Assembly: GCA_050260675.1 (NCBI GenBank)
Contig: JBLNCN010000005.1
Span: 558,001-622,000 of the forward strand
Direction of reading: 5' to 3'
Length of the DNA stretch: 64,000 nucleotides
Origin: JBBDIP01 sp050260675
Lineage (GTDB): Bacteria > Bacillota > Sulfobacillia > Fermentithermobacillales > Fermentithermobacillaceae
Positions 8,591-17,985 of this stretch are shown piece after piece. The position numbers and the translations under genes are program-made. The stretch's first letter is position 1. The number at the start of each line of letters is the position of its first letter. Below the pieces are notes generated by a model. It searched no databases. It saw nothing but the letters and a program-made list of their open reading frames with translations, and was not told the origin of the DNA.

Positions 8591-11110
8591 TTGCGGGATA
8601 ACCGCCTCAAGAACGGGGTCGCCATGACACTCATCCTCTGCAGTGTCATAGCGATCATGCTGTATGGTCCATCTCTCAAGAGGGGCATGTTCTTCCGCGA
8701 AGACTATCTACCGTACCTGAAGATGGTAGCCTGGCTGTTCGCCCTGGTCTCGCTTATTGCGGTCTTCAGAGGGGACAAGCTCTGGCACGGAGACATCGAT
8801 GTCTTGCTCGTCCTCATCGTTGCCCTATACTTCCTGACCAACTTATGGGCTCAGTCCAAGATGAAAGCGATGGACGGGGCCCTCAAGTATGCCGGGTATC
8901 TCATGACGTTCGTGATGGCTCGCTACGCGAGCTCCACCCCGCTGGGGAACCGCATTGTCAGGAACCTGCTAATCCTCATGGGTGTCGTGGTGGCGTCGGT
9001 GGGATATCTGACGGCGGCGGGGTACATCGAGTACCTGGATGCGGTTCAGAAGGGGGCGCTACTTGGGAGTTTGCAGTATCCCAACGCCCTTGCGGCGTTC
9101 GCTATGTTCATCCTCTTCTTCCTCTATCACGCCTGGTGCGAGGGGTTCGGCAAGCGGTGGCTTGATGCTGGGGCAGGCATCCTTTACTCGGCTTGTGCCT
9201 TCTTGCTGGTCGGAGCCATCTTTCTGGCAGACTCAAGACTGACCCTTGTCCTATTCGTCGTGTTCATGGCGCTGTACCTGGCGCTGCTTCCAAAAGGCAA
9301 CCGGGCAAAGGTGGTCGCAAGGGTAGCCGTAAGCCTGGCTTCTTTTGGAGTGGTGGCGTCGAGGCTCGATGCCGCCCTCCTCAAGGGGGATACGGGAGCC
9401 TTCCGGCAGGGACTGGCGCTAGGTTTGACGGCCTCGGTAGTGCTTGAGTGCGCCCGATGGTTGTGGGAAGCCAGGCCTTCGCGCCTCGTGGCGGCGGCTG
9501 CAGATGTCTCGGCGACGTCCCTGGAGGACATGCCCGCCAAGCGCCAGTTCACGAGGATCCTGACACGTGCAGGCATAGTGGTGCTTGTTGTGGCGATCCT
9601 CGGTGCAGGTCTCATAGCCGCGGCGAAGAACCCAGCCGGCGCGAAGGTGCTTGGGCGGATGCTTCCTCGGCGGGCAGTCACCCTACTGTCACTACTGAAG
9701 GTAACAGACCCCAGTATATTGTACCGCCTCGCAGCCACCAAGGATGCTCTATCCATAGCTCTAGACTACCCGTTCGGTACCGGCGCTGGCGGCTGGGAGG
9801 CGCTGTACCACCGGTATCAACGGGTGCCTTACTGGTTCACCGAGACCCACAATCACTTTGCGCAGATGCTGGTTGAGATCGGCTTTCCAGGACTGCTCCT
9901 CTATACAGCCCTGTGGGGAATCCTGACCTTCGCGGCGATCAGGGGATACATCGGGCTGATGTCCGGGTGTGGAGAGCATACCGGAAGAGACCGACTGACC
10001 CATTTGACTTCCACAGCCATGGCCGTGTTCGCCTTGGGCGTACACAGCGCAGGAGACTTCGATCTGTCGCTACCGGCAATCGCGATCTCGCTCTTCATAG
10101 CCATCGGCGTGCTCGCATCGAGTGTCGGCGTTACGCTGCCGCACGTGTCCGGGCTCCGCGTTTTCAACTCTCTGTCGCAAGGAAAGCCCGTGACCAAGAA
10201 GAAAGAACGGAAGAAGGGCACCTCGGAAGTCGCGTTCCCGTGGGAACTGGCAACTACCGTGCTGCTCGCGGCGACGTTGACCATCACTGTAGCGTACAAG
10301 ACTGGCGGCCTCTACAAGGGTGTGGTTCTTGGCTCGAAGGGAGTACATGCAGCAGCGGTTGCGAAAGACAAGATTCTGGCTGGGCAATACTTAGCGGAAG
10401 CGCGAAAGCGAGACAAGTGGAACCCAACCTATGCCATGCAAATGGCCTCCCTCGCAGCCGACGACTACCAGACCACCGGTGACAAGGACGCGAAGAGCTT
10501 GGTTCTCCTGTGCATTGAGGCTGCCAAGACCGCCGACCCCAGGAACCTGGCCCGCCAGCTCCTGGAGGCAAGACTGTACAGACAGATCGGGATGCTCGAC
10601 GAGGCGGTGAGAGCGGAGTACGATTCAGTCTTGATGATGCCGACGAACCGGGAATACCATGAGACGTTGGCCGATCTCACCAGGGAAGCGATACGAGAGC
10701 ATGTAGGAGCCCTGATTCGAGATGGCATCACCGAGGCGGAACGAGAGGAGCGCCTCCGTTATTTGTCCGACTGCGTGGATTTGGTGAATTCGGGTCTTGG
10801 CATGCTCAAGGCCAAGCGGGAGCAGGCGACGGGGGTGTACGCGATCCTGTATGACCCCAAGGGCCTTGATACTACGCCCAGAATATCCCTCGCGGTCGGA
10901 GAGATCGCATTCCTGACGGGCGACATGAAAGCAAGCGCGGCTTCGCTCGAGGCCGCTGCAATGAACAAAGACCTGGCGCCGGAAGCAAATGCTTGGCTTT
11001 CGTATTTGGCCGAGGCAACCGGATATGAGCCCGGTTTTCCGGCAGGTTTTGAGCCGGATCTGGTCGAAACTCGCAAGATGGCTGGACTCTATGGGATACT
11101 CGGCAGATGA
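8591..11110 (+). CDS. O-antigen ligase/Wzy-like polymerase with C-terminal TPR region
   Basis: An 839-residue integral membrane protein, started at TTG 8591 with GGGGGG six nt upstream. The first 540 residues hold about a dozen hydrophobic helices with the Wzy_C-type periplasmic-loop region around GTGAGGWEALYHRYQ...FTETHNHFAQMLVEIGFPG (about 395-437), characteristic of O-antigen ligases and polymerases. After a basic linker (KKKERKKG, about 535) and one more helix, the last 270 residues are soluble and helical with TPR-like spacing (AEARKRDKWNPTYAMQMASLA, ARQLLEARLYRQIGMLDEAVRAEYDSV). It probably polymerises the glycan or transfers it to a carrier or surface protein outside the cell, with TPRs for protein contact. 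It starts the plus-strand arm of the glycan locus, just before the Wzz-like gene. Confidence 0.85.
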   Translation: MRDNRLKNGVAMTLILCSVIAIMLYGPSLKRGMFFREDYLPYLKMVAWLFALVSLIAVFRGDKLWHGDIDVLLVLIVALYFLTNLWAQSKMKAMDGALKYAGYLMTFVMARYASSTPLGNRIVRNLLILMGVVVASVGYLTAAGYIEYLDAVQKGALLGSLQYPNALAAFAMFILFFLYHAWCEGFGKRWLDAGAGILYSACAFLLVGAIFLADSRLTLVLFVVFMALYLALLPKGNRAKVVARVAVSLASFGVVASRLDAALLKGDTGAFRQGLALGLTASVVLECARWLWEARPSRLVAAAADVSATSLEDMPAKRQFTRILTRAGIVVLVVAILGAGLIAAAKNPAGAKVLGRMLPRRAVTLLSLLKVTDPSILYRLAATKDALSIALDYPFGTGAGGWEALYHRYQRVPYWFTETHNHFAQMLVEIGFPGLLLYTALWGILTFAAIRGYIGLMSGCGEHTGRDRLTHLTSTAMAVFALGVHSAGDFDLSLPAIAISLFIAIGVLASSVGVTLPHVSGLRVFNSLSQGKPVTKKKERKKGTSEVAFPWELATTVLLAATLTITVAYKTGGLYKGVVLGSKGVHAAAVAKDKILAGQYLAEARKRDKWNPTYAMQMASLAADDYQTTGDKDAKSLVLLCIEAAKTADPRNLARQLLEARLYRQIGMLDEAVRAEYDSVLMMPTNREYHETLADLTREAIREHVGALIRDGITEAEREERLRYLSDCVDLVNSGLGMLKAKREQATGVYAILYDPKGLDTTPRISLAVGEIAFLTGDMKASAASLEAAAMNKDLAPEANAWLSYLAEATGYEPGFPAGFEPDLVETRKMAGLYGILGR

Positions 11111-11162
11111 GTTGTGATTACCCGGCTATCAACTGCCCATGGCACTTCAGGAGGCTGGACAA

Positions 11163-12287
11163 TTGGAGACCTATACCGACGAGATTGACCTGCGCGAATA
11201 CATAGAACTGCTCTGGCGGCGGAGGAAACTCGTGATCGGGATCACCTTAACCGCCGCCGTTGTAGCGGCATTGCTGAGTTTCTATGTGATGAAACCTGTC
11301 TATGAAGCATCATCTCAGTTCATGGCGCCTCAGAACCCATTGCCGGCAGAGGTAATCAAGAGCCCGAGCTTCATGCAGGGCATCATCCAGGAACTCCAGC
11401 TTGAGGAACAACACAACCCCTTCAGTCTAGCTCGAGCGGTGTCATTGGAGACGAGCAAAGCATCAGCAACCCTGACTACGGTCAAGGTGCAGGCCCAAGA
11501 TCCTGTGTTAGCAGCCAGGATAGCTAATCGGATCTCCTCCCGGTTCGTTGAGTTCCTGAGGGAAAAGAACGAAGAGTCTAAATCGGAGATAATCAGCCAG
11601 CTCACAGCAGAAAAGGCTGAGGACATGGATAATCTTGAGTCGATAAGGAATCGGATAGCCGATCTCAAAGAGGCAACGGGTGTCGATGCTCTTAAGGCGG
11701 AAGTTGCCAGGCTCGCGAACCAGATTGCAAGCTACTCGAGCCAACAGATGGCAGCCGATATTCAGGAGAAGGAGTTGCGTGCAGGGATTACTGAGCTGTC
11801 GGCTGCACTGGCATCCACACCGAAGACGGTATCCGGCCCGCCAGATTGGTCTGGACAGCCCACACAGATCCCTAATGCGACTTACCAGAGTCTTGAACAG
11901 AGCCTCGCACTAGCAAAGGTGCAGCTCGCCGAGGTACAGATAAGACTTGAGCAGGTCGCCAATACTCTCCCAGCCCTTAGGAAGGACTATGAGAGCAAAT
12001 ACGCCAGTTTGCTCAGTCACGAGCGACAGATACAGGATCTCCAGGCCCAGGAAGCGATACTTGCCGACCGAGTAGAGTCTCTCTCGGAACAAATCAGCGA
12101 GTTAACTTCCTCACTCCCTGAGGTCAGCATAGTCTCGTCTGCGGTGGAGCCGGTAGAGCCCATCAAGCCTAGGAAACTGGTGAATGTAGCAGTCGCCACC
12201 GTGTTGGGAGGTTTCATATCTCTCCTGGTGGTGTTCGGGATCGAATTCTGGCAGTCCCCCCGGAAAGCGACTACAGTCGTCGGGTGA
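11163..12287 (+). CDS. Wzz/chain-length determinant family protein
   Basis: A 374-residue polysaccharide co-polymerase-type protein. TTG 11163 is the better start because AGGAGG at 11149-11154 lies 8 nt upstream; the ATG at 11139 has none. The N-terminus (YIELLWRRRKLVIGITLTAAVVAALLSFYV) is the Wzz cytoplasmic tail plus first helix; then comes a long extracellular coiled-coil region (about 140-310) and a C-terminal helix after the typical PVEPIKPRKLVNVAVATVLGG. No kinase domain is attached. It should control glycan chain length together with the polymerase encoded just upstream. The spacing of about 50 nt to the previous gene suggests one operon. Confidence 0.9.
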   Translation: METYTDEIDLREYIELLWRRRKLVIGITLTAAVVAALLSFYVMKPVYEASSQFMAPQNPLPAEVIKSPSFMQGIIQELQLEEQHNPFSLARAVSLETSKASATLTTVKVQAQDPVLAARIANRISSRFVEFLREKNEESKSEIISQLTAEKAEDMDNLESIRNRIADLKEATGVDALKAEVARLANQIASYSSQQMAADIQEKELRAGITELSAALASTPKTVSGPPDWSGQPTQIPNATYQSLEQSLALAKVQLAEVQIRLEQVANTLPALRKDYESKYASLLSHERQIQDLQAQEAILADRVESLSEQISELTSSLPEVSIVSSAVEPVEPIKPRKLVNVAVATVLGGFISLLVVFGIEFWQSPRKATTVVG

Positions 12288-12532
12288 TCGAGTAGCATTT
12301 GCACATATGACAACGTGGCGTACTGCGGCCAGGCGTGCACCCTCAAGGCTTCGCTGACAACCAGCTCGAGTTCCAGGCGGGTATCGGCTTGTTCTGGGAA
12401 AAGGCGAACACCGCGTCGTGGCCGTATGCGCTGTTGTCTGATTTGATGCTCCGTGGTACTGGCTAGCAGGATTCCACTAACTCTACGCCCAATAGTGGGA
12501 AGAGACGTGACAGGGAAAGGCAGACCGCTGAG

Positions 12533-13558
12533 ATGCATGCAGTTTTCGTCTTGATTGCTTCTACAATCCTAACCATGGCTGTCTATCGCTATGCCCTCGC
12601 AAAGGGCGTAATGGATATTCCCAACTCACGAAGTTCGCACACGCGTCCGACCCCCCGTGGCGGCGGCATCGCCTTCGTGATCACATTCTCAGTCTATCTA
12701 GCCATCTCTTGGTTGAGGAATAGTGTGGACCAAGGACTGGTGCTGGCACTGGTTGGCGGTGGCCTGGCAATCGCGATTGTTGGATGGATTGATGACCACA
12801 AAGGCCTCTCAGCAGGACTACGCTTGACGGTGCACCTAGTTGCAGCGGCATGGGCGGTCATGTGGATCAGACCCGATGAGCTCGACCTTGGGGTACTACT
12901 AGTCAGCAGCCAGGTTCCCCTTTTTGTTGTGGCGATCCTGCTGATCGCCTGGTGCACTAACCTGTTCAACTTCATGGATGGCATCGATGGCATAGCCTCG
13001 GTCGAGGCCATCAGTTGCGGGTTCGCTATATGGCTGCTTGCACGGGGCACGACAGGGGGGGCGATTGCAAGCCTTAGCCTGGTCTTCTCGCTGGCGGTTC
13101 TTGGGTTCCTGCCGATGAACTGGAGTCCAGCCAGGATCTTCATGGGCGACGTGGGCAGCGGCTACCTAGGCTTTACTCTCGGGACATTAATAGTTGCTTC
13201 GCGGAGACACGGTGGACCTCCAGCTTTCGCATGGCTTATTATTCTGGCGGTGTTCCTCACCGATGCAACTCTGACTCTGATTCGTCGCCTGATTCAAGGC
13301 GAGCCATTGCACGAGGCTCACCGGTCACACGTTTACCAGCTGGCGGTGCAATCAGGGTTCTCACATCGGCAAGTCAGCATATCTGTGGTCGTGCTCAACC
13401 TGGTGCTCGGAACACTATGCCTGCTCGGGTTAGGACGCACCAATGCGGCCTTGATGACGTTTGTCCCATATGGCATTCTGGCCGGAATTCACATCTTCCT
13501 GTACCAAAGATGGTCAAGTCGCAGTACCACCTTGCCAATGGCACAATCGACCCGCTAA
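12533..13558 (+). CDS. MraY/WecA-family glycosyl-phosphate transferase
   Basis: Starts glycan assembly by moving a HexNAc-1-phosphate or related sugar-phosphate from its UDP-sugar to undecaprenyl phosphate at the membrane. The 341-residue protein has about ten hydrophobic helices and the family's motifs: SRSSHTRPTPRGGG near 25-40, the Asp pair in WIDDHKG near 87, NFMDGIDG near 145, FMGDVGSGYLG near 204 and HRSHVYQ near 263. It resembles WbpL/WecA more than MraY proper because of the short N-terminus. In this locus the donor may be UDP-L-FucNAc, UDP-GlcNAc or another product of the minus-strand arm; WbpL accepts N-acetylfucosamine-type donors. A 245-nt gap separates it from the Wzz-like gene. 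Confidence 0.9.
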   Translation: MHAVFVLIASTILTMAVYRYALAKGVMDIPNSRSSHTRPTPRGGGIAFVITFSVYLAISWLRNSVDQGLVLALVGGGLAIAIVGWIDDHKGLSAGLRLTVHLVAAAWAVMWIRPDELDLGVLLVSSQVPLFVVAILLIAWCTNLFNFMDGIDGIASVEAISCGFAIWLLARGTTGGAIASLSLVFSLAVLGFLPMNWSPARIFMGDVGSGYLGFTLGTLIVASRRHGGPPAFAWLIILAVFLTDATLTLIRRLIQGEPLHEAHRSHVYQLAVQSGFSHRQVSISVVVLNLVLGTLCLLGLGRTNAALMTFVPYGILAGIHIFLYQRWSSRSTTLPMAQSTR

Positions 13559-13578
13559 CCGATAACTTCTAGCGCGGG
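13551..13578. terminator. Shared hairpin over two convergent stop codons
   Basis: CCCGCTA at 13551-13557 pairs with TAGCGCGGG at 13570-13578 (one bulged base). The hairpin contains most of the TAA of the plus-strand transferase and most of the TAG of the minus-strand SDR gene, so it can act in both directions at the meeting point of the two glycan operons. Confidence 0.5.
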
Positions 13579-14453
13579 CTCCGTAGCAAACCCTTGGATC
13601 GCATTTCCGCAATCTCTTCGGTCACACCGTCCCTAAAGGACATAGGGTTGTATCCGAAGTCGATCCGAGCGGCGGAGTAATCAAAGGCCTTGTCCTCGCC
13701 CAAACGACGGATCTTCTCTATGTTCACAAGGGGGTTGGGGATGACCTGGCCTATGTAGCCTGCCACTGCTGCCATCCAAGTCGGTACGTTCACCAACCGG
13801 AGCTCTCTGCCCAAGGCAACGGCGATGGTACTTAAGAGTTCTGCGTATGTGAGAGGTTCTCTTCCTCCAACATTGTAGGCCTTACGGAGGGTGTTCGCTT
13901 CGAGATAGGACTTCACCACTGCCCATGCCACATCCTTGGCATGTACCGGTTGCATTAGAGCTTGACCATGCCTAATCACAGGCATGATCGGCAAGCAGTC
14001 CACCAACCGGATGAGCCTCGATATGTTCCGATCGCTCTCGTTACCGTAAATCATCGTAGGCCGTATGATCGTGTAATCGAGATCACTCTCACGAACCAGA
14101 GCATCGATGCGGGCATACTCCTGGGAATAGCTTCTATACTTACTGAACATCCCGGTCGTGTGAACGAACACAACGCGCTTTACCGCCCTTTCCACAGCCG
14201 CTCGGAGGACGACCTCCGTCGTCTGGATACCGGCAATATGGATCAGGCCGTCCGCGCCTTCGAGAAGCTTGGAAACTGAGCACAGGTCACGACAGTCCCC
14301 TACGATTACGCGGATCTGCTCGTTCTCAAGATTGACACGGCTGCTCGTCGAGCGAATGAGGCAACGCAGCTCTCCAGTAAATCCTAATGATCTCAGGAGC
14401 GGGAACACATACCGACCAGTCAAACCCGTTACCCCGGTGAGAGCTAGCACCAC
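13569..14453 (-). CDS. NAD(P)-dependent SDR-type nucleotide-sugar epimerase/reductase
   Basis: A 294-residue extended or atypical SDR protein. GTG 14453 has AGGAGG 7 nt upstream. The Rossmann motif TGVTGLTGRYV is at residues 6-16; later family segments are IHIAGIQTTE, TIIRPTMIYG, MQPVHAKDVAWAV and AYNVGGREPLTYAELL. The usual catalytic YxxxK is not obvious: the expected place reads SQEYARID. It may therefore act more like an NmrA/atypical reductase, or Tyr may be supplied elsewhere. It is the last gene of the glycan operon, after the GT4 gene. WbpK-like SDR reductases that make FucNAc-type sugars sit in similar places, but the substrate is not determined. Confidence 0.75.
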   Translation of the reverse strand: MVLALTGVTGLTGRYVFPLLRSLGFTGELRCLIRSTSSRVNLENEQIRVIVGDCRDLCSVSKLLEGADGLIHIAGIQTTEVVLRAAVERAVKRVVFVHTTGMFSKYRSYSQEYARIDALVRESDLDYTIIRPTMIYGNESDRNISRLIRLVDCLPIMPVIRHGQALMQPVHAKDVAWAVVKSYLEANTLRKAYNVGGREPLTYAELLSTIAVALGRELRLVNVPTWMAAVAGYIGQVIPNPLVNIEKIRRLGEDKAFDYSAARIDFGYNPMSFRDGVTEEIAEMRSKGLLRSPR

Positions 14454-14469
14454 ATCCTAGCCTCCTGTG

Positions 14470-15756
14470 TCAGTCTTTGATGGTGGAAGAATGTCGCGCT
14501 GTGTCCACAAACACACTCAGATACTGAGAGGTCGCGCGTTCCATCGAGAAGTGTTCCATGTACCATGCCCGTGCTCGGTCGCCATAGCATACCAGTAGAG
14601 CCCGGTTGTCTAGGGCTTCGTTGACGGCTCTGACTACGTCGTCGGGCGTCTGGCAAACCCACCCGCATCCCGCAGCTCGCACAATAGAGGCAACTTCACA
14701 GTCCTCGCTGCACAACGCCAGCACCGGTCGGCCACTTGCCATGATTGCGTATGTCTTTGAGGGCACTGCCAAGCCCTCTAGACCTGGAGATAGGGATGTC
14801 ACACTCACATCTGCTGCGGCCATAATGTCGAGAAACCTCTGCCCTGATTGGTATGGAACGAAAGAGACGTTCACCAACCCCATCTCTCGACACTTAGCCT
14901 GAAGCTCATCCTTTTCGGGACCTCCTCCGACGAGGTGAAACTGAACTGGTCTATCGGCGAGAATAGCGGCAGCGTTTATGAGCGTCCCGAGAGCATGAGT
15001 ACTACTAATGTTGCCAAAGTACAGGACCATGAGTTGGTCCGGCCCAAGCTCGTTCTCCAGCCTGTAAGCGTTCGTCTTGGGTCCCGCGAGGGCCTCCGGG
15101 ACAGCCCAGGGGTGAATCACCACTATCTTGTCACCCGGAACACCTTTGTGCTCAACTAGATAGGTTCTCATGCTATCTCCAAGGACGACAATGGTCGTTG
15201 CTCCCGCGAAGATGACCTCATTCAGCCGATTCCAGAACGCCTGCACAAACCGTGGCACGTGGAACCTCCCGGTCTTTACCACCATGTCTGGATGGAGATC
15301 ATGAAGCATGTAGACGAACGGAACGCGGGCAACTCTACTGCACCAAGCCCCGATGAGTCCCACGATAGGCGGGTTCGAGGCAGTAGCAATGACATCGAAT
15401 TCGCGGGTTCTCGCCAAGTGTGTCGCTCTTGCGAAGGCGGCCACTACAAAAGACATGTATCCAATTAGCCTGTTGAGAAGCGACTTCCTGCCTCGGAATC
15501 TAGCACTCCCAACTCGGAATACTGTCAGCTTATCAGATACTTCGTGCGGCTCCCATGGAATGTCCTCATCTGTGTATGTCGGCGGACCCGCCACAACCGT
15601 AGCATGAATGCCGTGTACGCTCAGTCTTTCGAAGAGCTCTCCGAGGAGTCGCCCGCTGGCTCCTCGGTCGGGCACGTACGATTGGTTGATGAGAAGAACA
15701 CGGCAGGGGTTCAGATCCGTCACCTCATGAATCAGTCTCGGTCTTCTTTCCGCCAT
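14470..15756 (-). CDS. GT4 glycosyltransferase, WbuB-like
   Basis: A 428-residue GT-B glycosyltransferase. The N-terminal domain starts VLLINQSYVPDRGASGRLLGELFERL and includes VYMLHDLHPDMVVKTG; the C-terminal donor domain has VLYFGNISSTHALGTLI, FVPYQSGQRFLDIMAAADVSVTSLSPGLEGLAVPSKTYAIMASGRPVLAL. This is the pattern of WbuB-type enzymes, and WbuB in E. coli O26 is an L-FucNAc transferase. With the CapG-type epimerase gene immediately upstream (25-nt overlap at this start) and the rest of the UDP-L-FucNAc pathway behind it, L-FucNAc or L-FucNAm transfer is the best guess. The start is uncertain by about a dozen codons; a later in-frame start would remove the overlap. Confidence 0.85.
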   Translation of the reverse strand: MAERRPRLIHEVTDLNPCRVLLINQSYVPDRGASGRLLGELFERLSVHGIHATVVAGPPTYTDEDIPWEPHEVSDKLTVFRVGSARFRGRKSLLNRLIGYMSFVVAAFARATHLARTREFDVIATASNPPIVGLIGAWCSRVARVPFVYMLHDLHPDMVVKTGRFHVPRFVQAFWNRLNEVIFAGATTIVVLGDSMRTYLVEHKGVPGDKIVVIHPWAVPEALAGPKTNAYRLENELGPDQLMVLYFGNISSTHALGTLINAAAILADRPVQFHLVGGGPEKDELQAKCREMGLVNVSFVPYQSGQRFLDIMAAADVSVTSLSPGLEGLAVPSKTYAIMASGRPVLALCSEDCEVASIVRAAGCGWVCQTPDDVVRAVNEALDNRALLVCYGDRARAWYMEHFSMERATSQYLSVFVDTARHSSTIKD

Positions 15757-16871
15757 ACAAGGGCGTTGATTATCTTTGTATAGCTTTGAACAATCGTTAC
15801 CACCTTTTGGGACACGTTGGTGTCCTGGTAATCAGGGATCTCGGAAGCCTTTGTGTCGCCGTTCTCCCACGTCTCTCGACATAGCCGGATGGCCTGAAGA
15901 ATGTCCTCGGCCTTGATACCACCTAGTATGACTGTCCCCTTGTCCAGGGCTTCTGGACGCTCCGTGGAGGTTCGAATCAGCACGGCTGGAAAGCCCATTA
16001 TGGCGGATTCCTCGGAGAGAGTCCCACTATCCGACAACACGCAGTACGCATCCTTCTGTAGCCTGCAATAGTCCAAGAAACCGAAAGGTCGCACTTGTCG
16101 AACGAGGGGATGGAAAACATAGCCTCGCTGCTCAATCATCTTCCAAGATCGAGGATGGGTCGAATAGATGAGCGGTAGCTGGTATTCCTCGGCCACTATG
16201 TTCAGGGCGTTCATGAGACTGAAGAAGTTGCTCTCGTGATCGATGTTCTCCTCGCGGTGGGCTGAGACGACGAAGTACTTGCCAGACTCTAGTCCGAGCG
16301 TCTCGTGAACTCTGGAACCCGCAATTCGGTCTCGGTTACGCAGCAAGACCTCCGCCATAGGTGAGCCAGTGACGAAAATGAAGTCCTTGCGTATCCCCTC
16401 TGACAGCAGATATCTTCGGCTATGCTCGGTGTACGGAAGGTTGACATCGCTGATGTGGTCTACAATCCGCCTGTTGATCTCCTCTGGCACGTTCTCGTCG
16501 AAGCAGCGGTTGCCGGCCTCCATGTGGAACACCGGTATCTTCAGCCGTTTTGCCGATATGACACTCAGACAGCTGTTTGTGTCTCCTAGAACAAGAAGCG
16601 CATCAGGCTCTTCCTTAACCATCACGTCATAGGATCGTCCAATGATGTTGCCTATGGTCGTTCCGAGGGTCTCGTCGGCACACTCCAGGAAGTAATCGGG
16701 CTTCCGAATCCCGAGCTCATCAAAAAACACCTGGCTGAGTGCATGATCCCAGTTCTGACCTGTATGGACCAGGACATGGTTGAAACACCTGTCACATGCC
16801 TTGATAACCTCAGATAGTCGGATGATCTCCGGTCGAGTGCCGACCACGGTCATGACCTTGAGTCTGTGCAT
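15732..16871 (-). CDS. capG: UDP-sugar 2-epimerase CapG/FnlC-type
   Basis: Non-hydrolysing UDP-HexNAc 2-epimerase of 379 residues. ATG 16871 has GGAGG nine nt upstream and starts MHRLKVMTVVGTRPEIIRL, the canonical N-terminus; the longer frame to 16916 is ignored. Other conserved pieces are HTGQNWD, VLGDTNSCLS, HMEAGNRCFDENVPEEINRRIVDHISD, SAHREENID and SDSGTLSEESA. As the third enzyme after CapE and CapF it should convert UDP-N-acetyl-L-pneumosamine to UDP-N-acetyl-L-fucosamine. The conserved gene order CapE-CapF-CapG and the 4-nt gap to capF make this assignment much stronger than WecB/ManNAc, though sequence alone cannot exclude the latter. Confidence 0.88.
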   Translation of the reverse strand: MHRLKVMTVVGTRPEIIRLSEVIKACDRCFNHVLVHTGQNWDHALSQVFFDELGIRKPDYFLECADETLGTTIGNIIGRSYDVMVKEEPDALLVLGDTNSCLSVISAKRLKIPVFHMEAGNRCFDENVPEEINRRIVDHISDVNLPYTEHSRRYLLSEGIRKDFIFVTGSPMAEVLLRNRDRIAGSRVHETLGLESGKYFVVSAHREENIDHESNFFSLMNALNIVAEEYQLPLIYSTHPRSWKMIEQRGYVFHPLVRQVRPFGFLDYCRLQKDAYCVLSDSGTLSEESAIMGFPAVLIRTSTERPEALDKGTVILGGIKAEDILQAIRLCRETWENGDTKASEIPDYQDTNVSQKVVTIVQSYTKIINALVWRKEDRD

Positions 16872-16875
16872 ATGG

Positions 16876-17985
16876 CTATACCTCCAGGTAGATCGTGTCG
16901 GGTCTGGATGGGTCAAAGATCTCGCTCGCCCAGAAGAGCGTGACCAAATCGGTCTTCCCGATGTTTGTTATGGAGTGGGTGTAGCCAGGCGGTATGTCCA
17001 CAGGCTGTAGCTCCTGCCCAGAGACACGAATCTCGGTTACTTCATCCGAGCCGACCTGGCGCAACCTGATAACCGCTTCACCTTCGACGACAAGGAACTT
17101 CTCTGTCTTTGTGTGATGCCAGTGGTTGCCACGGGTGATACCCGGGCGAGTCCGCGATATGGATATCTGGCCCGCTTCACCCGACTTCAGGAACTCCGAA
17201 AACCAGCCACGGTTGTCCTTCTTGAGATCGAGCGAGTAAGCGGTCTCAGGCAGGTACGAAACATAAGTGGCGTACAAGAACCGATCGAAGTCCTGGCTAA
17301 GGTCCGGAATCATCAGAGTATGCCTGCTGTCGGAAAAGGCACGTATCTTTTCCGCCAAGGCACCCAAGGTGATCCTGAAGGTTCGAGGAATATAGCCGAA
17401 GCCGTCCTCCCCGATATGGGGCTCAGCGCTAATAGCTCGGAGGAATTCAGCTACTACATCATCTATATAGGCAAGAACCAGTTCGGTGTCGGGGTTGTCA
17501 ACTCGTATCGGCAAGCCATTGGCGAGGTTGTGGCAAAAGGTCGCTACTACTGAGTTGTAATTCGGCCTGCACCATTTACCGAAAAGGTTCGGAAGCCGGT
17601 AGATAATAGCCTTGTTCCGTGTGGCCCGGGACCACTCATTGATGAGGTCTTCAGCAGCCTTCTTGCTCATGCCGTACGGGTTATCTTGGGCTACCTGGAT
17701 TGATGATGAGAAGATGAAGGTAACGCATCTGCCAGAATCACGCAATAGGCTAAGCACGTTGGCAGTGAAATCGCGGTTCCCATAAACATAGTCAGCGGGA
17801 TTCTTTGGGCGGTTTACACCAGCCAGATGCACCACGACATCCGCCTTCTTCGCATATTCCTCCAAGAGCACCGGAGCATCGCCTATGTCGTAGGGCAGCA
17901 CTGTGAGACCGGGCATGGAATCAATTCTGGTACAGAGGTTACGGCCAACGAAACCGGCAGAACCGGTAACAAGCGCTGTCGTCAT
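16876..17985 (-). CDS. capF: CapF/FnlB bifunctional SDR-cupin enzyme
   Basis: Second enzyme of UDP-L-FucNAc synthesis, 369 residues. ATG 17985 has GGAGG eight nt upstream and overlaps the CapE stop as ATGA. The N-terminal SDR domain starts ALVTGSAGFVGRNLC and has VVHLAGVNRPK and NPYGMSKKAAEDL (the catalytic Y-x-x-x-K: YGMSK). The C-terminal cupin (about 265-369) has RPGITRGNHWHHTKTEKFLVV with the metal-binding HWHHTKxE signature and IPPGYTHSITNIG. In Staphylococcus CapF the cupin epimerises C3 and the SDR domain reduces C4. All domains are present and the length is normal, so the enzyme should be active. Confidence 0.92.
   Translation of the reverse strand: MTTALVTGSAGFVGRNLCTRIDSMPGLTVLPYDIGDAPVLLEEYAKKADVVVHLAGVNRPKNPADYVYGNRDFTANVLSLLRDSGRCVTFIFSSSIQVAQDNPYGMSKKAAEDLINEWSRATRNKAIIYRLPNLFGKWCRPNYNSVVATFCHNLANGLPIRVDNPDTELVLAYIDDVVAEFLRAISAEPHIGEDGFGYIPRTFRITLGALAEKIRAFSDSRHTLMIPDLSQDFDRFLYATYVSYLPETAYSLDLKKDNRGWFSEFLKSGEAGQISISRTRPGITRGNHWHHTKTEKFLVVEGEAVIRLRQVGSDEVTEIRVSGQELQPVDIPPGYTHSITNIGKTDLVTLFWASEIFDPSRPDTIYLEV

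Noticed and set aside
12335..12466. 43-codon plus-strand frame in the gap before the WecA-like gene
   Set aside because: Reads somewhat protein-like (GTG start) but has no good ribosome-binding site or known match; possible gene remnant, not supported enough to annotate.
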